From: Lithodes maja | Lineage: Eukaryota > Arthropoda > Malacostraca > Decapoda > Lithodidae | Direction: 5' to 3' | Assembly (NCBI GenBank): GCA_037953745.1 | Contig: JBAKBP010004466.1 | Coordinates: 62,001-126,000 of the forward strand | Length of the DNA: 64,000 nt | Notes under the pieces: generated by a model | What the model saw: the letters and a program-made list of their open reading frames with translations, nothing else | What the model was told of the DNA's origin: nothing | The model's database searches: none | In this document: positions 10,417-18,727 of the stretch, one piece after another | Layout of the letters: every line of letters starts with the position of its first letter | Position numbering within the stretch: position 1 is the stretch's first letter | Made by a program: the position numbers and the translations under genes

Positions 10417-11268
10417 TAGAGATGGACCGAATATTCGTTTCGTATTCGTATGTCCGAATATTCGCTATGTTTTTCAATATTCGTATTCGTATTCGCATTT
10501 CCATTCATAGCTATTCGCAAATATGCGAATATGTTCACGAAACCAATAGAATATATACAAAAATGTTAAATATTAAATTTTAAAGTTAACACAAACGGAT
10601 AAATAACAATGTAGATGTGCGTTGGGGCCGCTAAAGTGGAATGAAGGAGGACTGAGCAGTGTTGCTACTTAACTGTATTTAATAGTACCAGATCAAACTA
10701 GTGAAAAGTACCAAATTATTCTAAAGTGGAATCACTGCCCGGTAAATGAACGTGTGCTGGACGCCTGGACCTGGACATTTGAATCGTCGCAATATTGCCA
10801 TTTCAGACATATCCAATGTAATAGCATGTCACTAAAATATATTACATCATATTTCCTCACTGATTTTGTATTAGTACCAGATATGGATTATTTTATTAGA
10901 AAATGTATAAAATGTACTTGTGAGAGTCAAATGTACCAAATCTGGCACTTTAGTACCAACAAAGCGGCAACACTGGGACTGAGGGCGGGAAACATAGAAA
11001 ATTGAATTAATTTAATTTTAATCATTCAATTTTCTATGGCTGAACTCTTACAATATATTAAACAATAATTCATACAGTTCATTTATGATATTTGAAAAAT
11101 TACACATTCACATCGTCATTAACTTTTGTTAATTAATTTCATAGTAATTTAATTAACATTTGTTGGCGACATAAAAATAATTACCAGTTCATGAAGGATG
11201 AAATAAGGATTGAAATATTCGCTATTCGTATTCGCGAATTTTACAACAAAATATTCGTTCCATCTCTA
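10417..11268. mobile_element. hAT-type non-autonomous element
   Basis: The 852-bp element has inverted ends TAGAGATGGACCGAATATTCG and, at the right, ATATTCGTTCCATCTCTA. It is flanked by 8-bp duplications GCATGTAT (10409-10416) and GTATGTAT (11269-11276), which differ at one base. Eight-base target sites and TAGAGATG-like ends fit hAT. Sub-terminal ATTCG repeats are abundant on the left (10430-10530) and right (11215-11245). No transposase frame is present. Removing it rejoins the LINE coding text across KKVYM/PKRK. Confidence 0.85.
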
Positions 11269-11728
11269 GTATGTATACCTTCTTGCGCTTAGGATCTCTG
11301 TATATTCGCATGTCGCACACAAGTAGCTTATGCTGGGGGATACATTCTTCGCTCGGGATGACCTTTACATCCCGAACCAGTTTTCAGTCTTTCCTGTTAA
11401 CCAAGAAGTAATCTATCTGGCTACTGGAGACCCCAGAGTTATATGTGATCAGATAGCTATCTTTTCTTGAACTTTGTGTTACACACAACCATGTTGAGTG
11501 CAACGCAGGACTCCAGTATATATTTGCCTTCCAGATTCCTCCTTCCGTAACCATTTCCTCCATGTACCCCCTCGTATCCATCTGCAGATGCTCCCACGTG
11601 ACCATTCAGGTCCCCTCCCACGATTGTTATTTCATTCTCCGAGAGGCCTGAAATGACACTGACGGTGTCATTTCAGAAGTCCTCTTTTATCTCTTTCTGT
11701 AGACCAGCCTGTGGGGCATATGCAGATA

Positions 11729-12391
11729 CAGTCCATCCTCCTATAACGCGAGTTTAGGGCGGCACTGCGCCTCGTGTTGTAGGTATTTCGCGTTGTAGGA
11801 ATAACACTTTAAATGGACATAATTCTATATGGGACTGGGCCCCCCAATTTTGCCACTTTTCCGTATTTTTTTAGCTTAATACTGTAAATATACAGTATAG
11901 GCTAGGCTATACAACTTCCATTTCATCGGAATAACATTCACCGCCAAGCATAGTCACAGCTGGGGTTTGTTGTTGTTTCGTGGACAAAATCAAACCAAAC
12001 GTACTGTCCGACATTAATTTATTATCAACAATTGGATATTCGTTACTGTGGGCTCTTATTACTCTACTTCCTAATAATAGGCAAGTAAATTATAAGATCA
12101 TGTTTGGATAAACAAATATACCGAATTAAATTAGAATGAAGAAACAGTAAGTTGAGTGAGATGTTTCAGCTTGCCGTCAACCCAGCTCCGAAGCTCTCTT
12201 GCCGCCGCACTGTAGGTGGGGGGGTGGGGTCGCGCAGTAAGAGGAGGCGCCGGATTTGAAGCACTCGGCAAGGCCATTTCGCGTTATATGTTTTTGGCTC
12301 GGGTTATAAGAGGTTTAGGTAATTCAGGACCCCCCCCTCGTGTTGAAGGAGGATCGCGTTGTAGGAGCTCGTGTTATAGGAGGATGGACTG
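11729..12391. mobile_element. pogo/Tigger-like MITE
   Basis: Terminal inverted repeats start CAGTCCATCCTCCTATAACGCG on the left and are mirrored by CTCGTGTTATAGGAGGATGG at the right. TA dinucleotides flank both ends (11727-11728 and 12392-12393). CAG ends with a TA target and ACAACGCG/CGCGTTGTAGG subterminal words are typical of pogo/Tigger elements. There is no transposase frame. Confidence 0.8.
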
Positions 12392-12810
12392 TATCACATT
12401 CAGAATTCTTTCACCAACTTTCAACTTCAAAACAATCAGCCTTTCACTAACTCTCGTAATCTGAAGCAACACTTTCCGCCAGCTCTTCAGCCACCAGAAC
12501 ACCCACCTCCTCCTTTCGTTGTATCAGTCTCCACCCCCATCCAGTAGATCCTACATCTTTTCTTTCTTCCAACAATCCATTGTACCCAAGCATTTCCCAG
12601 AATGTTTCCTGGACACAGCAAGGCGTCCACTCGCCTCCTCTCACACATCTCAGCCACTTCATTTGCACGCAGATTCAAACTACAGGTACCAACATTCACA
12701 CTAGCAAGTCTGAGATTGTGGGGGGTATTTGTCCTTTTCCTGTGCAGCTTTGGATCATCGGACTTACGTTTTTTCTCTTTAGGTTTAGTCAAAATTAGGT
12801 AAATGGGCAT

Positions 12811-12830
12811 CCCCCCCCCCCCCCCCCCCC
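12811..12830. repeat. C homopolymer run
   Basis: A run of about 20 C lies inside the leader of the minus-strand LINE. Its length is likely unstable or uncertain in the assembly. Confidence 0.9.
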
Positions 12831-13254
12831 CAGAACTCCGGCTCCAGTCTACCCCGGGGACCATTCCTAGCACCTTCCCTCAAGAGATTACAAGGGGGTA
12901 GGATCCAGTGGCCTCGGTATGCCCCACCAGAACCAGCCGCAGGATGCACCCCGTGCGTGTACACGGCACTACAACTGGCCTGGTATTTTTCGCCCCAATG
13001 ACAGGGCAGCCTCCTGGAGCGCTACCACCAAGTTCGGAGCCCCTATACTATTGGGCGGAAAGTGCCAGGTCCGGGGAAACACTACGTACTGTACCCTCTG
13101 GATCCATTTCGTCCAGGTTGGGCCCAAGGCGCCAGGTCCGGGTCCAGAGGGAGCGACACCCACCGCCAGTGTGCCGCCATTAGGCAACTTGGAACAAGAA
13201 CAATTAAGCCCTGTCACATCACTGTCATATGAACAATGCCAGCGCCAATAACAA

Positions 13255-13391
13255 GGCTTCATAGTATAGTAATAGCTGTGTGTCCGCAGGTCTAACGCCA
13301 TCCCCCCTATTAGTCGCCTTGTATGACACGCAGTAGGATGCGTGAGGCATAATCTTTTTTTTCCTCACCATAGGTGAAGGCCCCCTTACCC

Positions 13392-13395
<4 letters not shown>
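13255..13395 (-). repeat. conserved LINE 5'-end block, second copy
   Basis: On the minus strand this reads CCCCCGGGGGTAAGGGGG, then CTACTGCGTGTCATACAAGG and CGACTAATAGGGGGG. It matches 8427-8565 and, less closely, 5735-5826. It marks the presumed 5' end of the PHD-finger LINE. Confidence 0.6.

Positions 13396-13424
<29 letters not shown>
13389..13424. repeat. G homopolymer run
   Basis: A run of more than 30 G lies exactly at the junction between the minus-strand LINE 5' block and the plus-strand RTE fragment. It may be a real G tract extended from the CCCCGGGG palindrome, or an assembly collapse point. Confidence 0.9.
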
Positions 13425-13425
<1 letters not shown>

Positions 13426-14336
13426 AATAGATGGAGTCATGAAAGGAATACAAGGAAGAGCAGTGGATGTTGGTGTACCGCTGAGAAGGGAAGGAAACAA
13501 GTGGAAGTTGCCTGTAGTGTACTGCTGTTTGCCGATGATACAGTTCTGATGAGCGATAGTGAATGGGAGTTGCAGGGTCTGTTAAATATATTTGGAACAG
13601 TGTGTAAAAAACGGAATCTGAAGGTAAATGAAGGGAAGAGCAAGATCATGGTCTTTGAAAAGGGTGCAGCCACACAGTGTGAGGTGAGGTTGAATGGTCA
13701 GGCTATGGAAAATGTCAGCTCATTTAAATAGGCCTATTTGAGCAATGTGTTGAGTAAAGATGGGAGTATGGATGAAGAAGTGCAGGAGAGGGTGCTACAG
13801 GAGAAGAGGGTTGTAGGAACGTTGGAAGCAGTAACAAGAAATAGGGTGGTCAGCATGGAAGTAAAGAAGTCCTTGCATGATAGTGTGGTAATCCCGACAT
13901 TGACTTCTGGGACCGAAGCTTGGACGTTGGAGAGACTCAAACCAAGAGTGAGAGGGATTGAAATGTGTTACTTGAGAAGTGCATGCGGAGTTACATGGAG
14001 GGATAGAGAGACGAATGAAGAAGTACGAGAGAGGTGAGGTGTGGATGTAGATGTGCTGGAAAGTGTGAAAGGAACACCTTGAGATGGTTCAGCCATGTGG
14101 AACGTATGGGAAGCGAGAGAATGACTAATAGAGTGTACGAGAGTAAAGTGGGAGGACGGAGTGGAAGAGGTAGACCGAGTGAGAGGTGGAAGGATGGAGT
14201 TAAGAAGTATATGCGTGAAAGCGGTGCTGGATGGGAGGAGGGGCATCGACTGACTGGGGACAGAGGTGCATGGGGGCATTTCGTTCGTGGCCACCCCTTC
14301 GTGGATCGCGGAGTCCAGCAATACAATAGATAGATA
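13425..14336 (+). mobile_element. RTE-like LINE, 5'-truncated copy
   Basis: This matches the 3' part of the LINE at 2627-5830 but on the plus strand: DGVMKGIQGRAVDVGV, LLFADDTVLMSD, KVNEGKSKIMVFEKG, LSKDGSMDEEV, RWFSHVERM and GHFVRGHPFVDRGV. It ends in (ATAG)n at 14325-14337. Breaks include a stop before YLSNVL (13729-13733) and a frame change near 14034. The copy begins inside the RT palm. Confidence 0.85.
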
Positions 14337-14457
14337 GGCCTAGATAAAGTATTTTAAGGACTAATCTAAAGGTATTTTGTGATACTGATTTGGTAACTGT
14401 TCAAAATATATCTTACCGTTTGCTAGGAGTCACACCATGTAGTTACTGTACTCTATA

Positions 14458-15513
14458 CAGTGGTTCCTTGCATTTGGCGATTTAATTAGTCTAGCCAAAC
14501 CATCGCCAAAAGTGTATTTCGCCAAACGTAGATAGTACTTTAAATGGGAAAATTATCCATTAGTCTTTGACGAGGCCCGAGTTCACCCTTTTCAAACCGC
14601 CTGGCATTCGCATCGTCGATCGCTGACACACTCGGCGCCGTCTGCTTACTCTGTTTTTGCTAGAAGACATAGCCCTAGCCTATATATCTCCACAAAGAAA
14701 TTACCTAACCTAGGTTAGATGTATATCAGGCAGCAGAACTCATTGTTATCTTGTGAATAGTCTTATTGATAAGGAATAACCACATAACCTTAGCAACAAG
14801 TTGCTAAGTCACTAGCTAGCCAGACCAAGAAATGGTCTAACCTAGCTTAGATATATATCAGGAGGCATAAATCACTTTTACCTTGTGAATGGTGAAGACT
14901 AGAATTTTCTATACCAACTGCTTTTCGATTGAGCAAAATAATTAAATTGGTTTTGGATCCGTGGTCACTTCTTTGATTAATTATCGATTGGGCCCCTGAG
15001 TCAGCTGATGCGCGCGTGTGTGTTTGTGTGTGTGTGTCGCGGACTGTTCGGCACAATAAACAAAGCAAAACACAAGAGATATGAGGTTCACAAATCGGTT
15101 TGGTCAAGATTACTCTGTTAATATACGTTTATGAAATATACCTGGGATATTCTCGCTATCCAAGCAGCTCAGTTAGGGTTTTGTGAGTAGGCCTAAGCCT
15201 ATCTATAGCCTAGCCTCGGCCTAAGAGTAACTCTCAATACGGCGCTCTACTGTAGCCTACATGAAACATTAACAGCAATAAAAAAGACAATAGATAATAG
15301 ATAACAGATTTTATTTACCATGAATTATTTAGAGTTAGGCCTAGTGAGACGAGTTTGCGGGCGGTGCATTCTGGGCCGACGCCATTCCGTGACGTCAGCA
15401 TTCTCGCCAAAAGTGTATTTGAAGCGCCAAATTCGGATTCTGGTACCATATCCAACCTATCGCCAATACTGTGTTTCGCCAAGCTGAAACCCGCCAAACA
15501 CGAGGGACCACTG
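14458..15513. mobile_element. Tigger-like non-autonomous element
   Basis: The ends are CAGTGGTTCCTTGCATTTGG and, at the right, AAACACGAGGGACCACTG, flanked by TA at 14456-14457 and 15514-15515. Sub-terminal CGCCAAA(A)GTGTATTTCGCC words appear at both ends (14501-14527, 15405-15430, 15460-15480). The size is about 1.06 kb. No transposase frame is visible. TAGGCCTA-rich sequence fills the right part. Confidence 0.8.
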
Positions 15514-15515
15514 TA

Positions 15516-16490
15516 GTAGGTGCCATCGACAGAAAAGGAGTTGATCAGATACAGATACACCTCTTAATTATTATGTTCTCTCCACTAACCAACTTTAGAA
15601 TGTTTTCATTCTACCGTATACTGGTAACCAAAGAAAAACACACAAGGTTTGTGAAGTTTTGTGACTCGATATCAGTATCAGTTTAAAGGCTGTTCCAAGT
15701 TTTACAAGGGTACTGTGGATACCTTGGTCGCCTGATGGCCACTCTCCAAAATGCACGATCCCTGCAGAGTCCATGTTATGTCCCCGAACCTTGATATCAT
15801 CATCATCTCCGACGCCTTGTTTCCCCCTGGGAAACCCCCGCTAAAGGATGGCCATGACAGAAACGTCTCCAAGCTACTTTGTCAAGACATGCCTCCTTTG
15901 CCCGTGCCACAATGCCGCTTCCACTACGTGGAACCTCATCCCACCTTTATTCCTCAGTCGACTTAATCTTGACTCTTCGATCACTTCCATATGCTACTTC
16001 TAAAGCCATTTCCTTCCATGCAAGTTATAAATGTACTTCAAAGTTCCAAAGTAGTTGTTACCATTTGCTTGGAGCCACGGCATCCTTGTAGACCATGCGG
16101 TTACTCTTGGTGCCGTTGACCACAGAGGGATCGGGGCAAATGCAGATACACCGACGGTCCTCATAACTTGCCTGAAAAAATGTGGGTTAGATGTAAATTA
16201 GTTATATAACAAAAATAGTTACATTCCTGAAACACACGTCTATCAAACCATCCAAATCTCTCCCTCCCCCCAATACATACACAAACAAACACATGCATAC
16301 ACACATATAATATTATGTATATAAAGATGAAAACAAATGCCGGGAAGTAAATTTCCTTTACTTACAAAGTTTCGATCCTACACTTGAATCATTACTGAAA
16401 TGTCACAAATAACAATAATGTACTTCCTGGCATTAGTTTTCATCTTTATCATCCGCCTTCGCTTCCCGAGAGGAGAGTCAGTGGCTCCAT
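15516..16490. other. unassigned spacer
   Basis: I see no gene or recognised element. The text contains short unconnected similarities only. There is a CCCCTGGGAAACCCCCGC word near 15822, and a short inverted pair around 16320-16450 (ATAAAGATGAAAAC versus GTTTTCATCTTTAT, with ACTTCC words inside), which could be the remains of a small MITE. Confidence 0.4.
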
Positions 16491-16493
16491 ATA

Positions 16494-17401
16494 CAGGGTG
16501 ATTCAGTAACCCTTTTCATAAATTTAATGGCAAATTCGGGAGACAAAAATAAGACTAATTTACTCTATGACCCTTAGGGTGAGTCTTTGATATGATGGAG
16601 ATATTACACTTTTAAAGTTATCGATAGATAAAAAAGAAAAAAATCTAAGGAGTGAGAATGAAAATGTCATTGCTAACTGGCAGGGTAGCGTAACCAAGAC
16701 TTGGTATCAAAATGGCTGCATACGGTAGCTGGATGCAGTTCGTTCGCAATTTACAAAGGTACATTACTATTTGTACTATCATCATCATCATTATTATACG
16801 TATTAATTATGATGATGGTGATAAAATGCTAATGTTCTTTTGAGCATTGAGACAACTGCTACCATATGCAACCATTTACATACCATGTGTAAGCAAAGAA
16901 ACAATCTTTAGATTCATGTACAGATTGATTCAAGATTCATTAAGACGAGCGGAGTATCAAAGCTCAAAGTCGGCAGGAAGATCCCTCCTCCTCCACTTAC
17001 CCCTCTTCCACCACTTACTCCTCCTCCTCTTCCTCTTATTACTTATCCTCCACCGCCTGCTTCTCCCCTTGCTACTACTACTACTAATACAATGATTATT
17101 ACTAATAATGATGATGATAATACAAATACAGTAGTAATGTACCTTTGTAAATTGAGAAACGAACTGCATCCAGCTACCGTATGCAGCCATTTTGATACCA
17201 AGTCTTGGTTACGCTACCCTGCCAGTTAGCAACGACATTTTCATTCTCACTCCTTAATTTTTTTCTTTTCTATCTATCGATAACTTTAAAGGTGTAATAT
17301 CTCCATCATATCAAAGACTCACCCTAAGGGTCATAGAGTAAATTAGTCTTATTTTTGTCTCCCGAATTTGCCATTAAATTTATGAAAAGGGTTACTGAAT
17401 C

Positions 17402-17406
<5 letters not shown>
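16494..17406. mobile_element. DNA element with about 270-bp terminal inverted repeats
   Basis: The left arm (16494-16765, starting AGGGTGATTCAGTAACCC after a C) and right arm (17138-17406, ending GGGTTACTGAATCACCCT) are nearly perfect reverse complements. The centre (16766-17137) is AT- and pyrimidine-rich with (ATC)n and no transposase. The insertion lies in a TA-rich site. AGGGTGNTTCA ends resemble several arthropod mariner-like elements, but the superfamily is not certain. Confidence 0.8.

Positions 17407-17454
<48 letters not shown>
17404..17454. repeat. (AT)n microsatellite
   Basis: About 50 bp of alternating AT abut the right end of the long-inverted-repeat element. Confidence 0.95.
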
Positions 17455-17460
<6 letters not shown>

Positions 17461-17544
17461 TTGTGTGTGTGCATGTGTATATACATTCCTGTAAACTACA
17501 AATAGGTGAATACATAAATGCTGTACTTACAGTACATACAATGG

Positions 17545-17735
17545 ATTAATGTAATTTTTCATTACAAACATTGTAACAGCTCAGACGTGGTTGCCTATAC
17601 AGGTACTGTACACAGTTGGAATATATTATAATACAACAAAGTCCCGCCACAACACCGCCCTATCATTTCATTACTGTGGCGGCTGATGTTGGCATAGTGC
17701 TAACTATACCGTAGCAAGATTCAACTTAGTCCAAA
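17545..17735 (-). repeat. dispersed repeat, copy 2
   Basis: This is the reverse complement of the unit at 8850-9015 (shared GGCGGGACTTTGTTGTA, CCAACATCAGCC and GTCTGAGC words). The family is not recognised. Confidence 0.6.
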
Positions 17736-17789
17736 TAGTGACTTTGATCAGATTTTTGTTCTTATATTGTGCAGTTCTTGTTTTTGAAG

Positions 17790-18530
17790 ATTTACATTTT
17801 AATTAATTGTTAGCAATGATTTGAAGCCTAGACAACAGTGTATAAGCGTTCGTAACAAGGCAAACAGGATTCTCGGGTTCATCTCTAGGAGTGTGAGTAA
17901 CAGAACTGCTGATGTTATCTTAAAACTTTACTTGTCATTAGTGAGACCCCATATGGTTTATGCTTTTCAATTTTGGTGTCCTTATTACAGAATGGACATA
18001 GATTCATTGGAGAGAGTACAACGTAGAATGACAAAAATGATCCATAAATCATTCCATATGAAGAAAGGTTGAAGAAATTAGGCTTACATTCATTAGTGAT
18101 GCAGAGTTAGAGGGGACATGAAAAATGTAATAAAGCTCAGTGATAGCAAAAGAACTAACAAATGGTTTCAAATTAGATCAATTTAGTTTCAGAAAGGATA
18201 GAGGCAATTATTGGTTTAGTAACAGAGTTGTAGATAGGTGGAATAGGCTACCGAGGGCTATAGTGGGATTAAGAACGATAGGGAGCTTTAAGATTAAATT
18301 AGATAGGCATGTGGATGAGATGGGTTGGGTGTGAGGGGGATATGTCAGGTGTGGGCCAATCGGCGCTCTGTAGACCCCCATTTTCTGACCTCTGACCGTT
18401 TCGGCGAGGTCAGTCCTAGTGGTTAGGGAGCTGGACTTTATAAGCCCAGCTTATAAGGCCTTATAATTATGGTTGGGTGTGGGAGGGATCTGCCTTGTTT
18501 GAGCCAATCGGCAGTATAAGTGGGTCTGTA
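17790..18530 (+). pseudogene. CR1/jockey-like LINE 3' fragment
   Basis: The 3' end of an RT encodes NKANRILGFISRSVSN, LKLYLSLVRPHMVYA, FWCPYYRMDIDSLERVQRRMTKM and, after frame changes near 18070-18130, GFKLDQFSFRK, YWFSNRVVDRWNRLP and TFK-like residues. A 3' UTR follows (18335-18530) that contains two diverged GCCAATCGGC blocks (about 18355 and 18506). The piggyBac element begins at TTAA directly after it and has probably inserted into this UTR. Confidence 0.8.
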
Positions 18531-18727
18531 TTAACCCTTCGACCCCGGGTGGTACACGTGTGTACCATTTTTTTTTGGCCCGAGGAACCCGGGTGGTACA
18601 ACACTGTACCATTGCTTGCGTGTGTGCTTTCGAATGGCGCGCGTAAAAATTTCGCTCCGTGGCCACCAGGCGTTGCTAGGCGACGCCACCAGACAGCATG
18701 TACGCCAGTCTCTACCCTGCCACCAAC

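Larger units (their letters stand above)
11270..12873 (-). pseudogene. PHD-finger LINE endonuclease, broken
   Basis: On the minus strand, LRLASVNVGTCSLN (about 12715-12675) and ERRRVDALL mark the start of an AP-type endonuclease. The middle is lost or shifted around 12465-12600. After the inserted element at 11729-12391, the later motifs GDLNGHV (about 11610), the region around 11460-11560, SSQIDYFLVNRKD (11384-11425) and a terminal VCDMRIYRDPKRKK follow. Several frame changes are present, so it is inactive. Its role would be target-site nicking. Confidence 0.7.
7530..13395 (-). mobile_element. PHD-finger LINE, full-length footprint with nested insertions
   Basis: Reading on the minus strand, the order is a 5' block (13395-13255), a long leader (13250-12815, with a C/G run at 12811-12830), an endonuclease (12760-11280), RT (10400-9045) and a thumb with PHD-like zinc finger (8425-7572), ending in a (TGTA)n tail (7508-7535). 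Three foreign segments interrupt it: 11729-12391 (pogo/Tigger-like), 10417-11268 (hAT-like) and about 8427-9040. Removing them leaves about 3.7 kb. A second, 5'-truncated copy lies at 41469-42635. It resembles RTE/jockey-type LINEs, but I cannot fix the clade. Confidence 0.75.
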
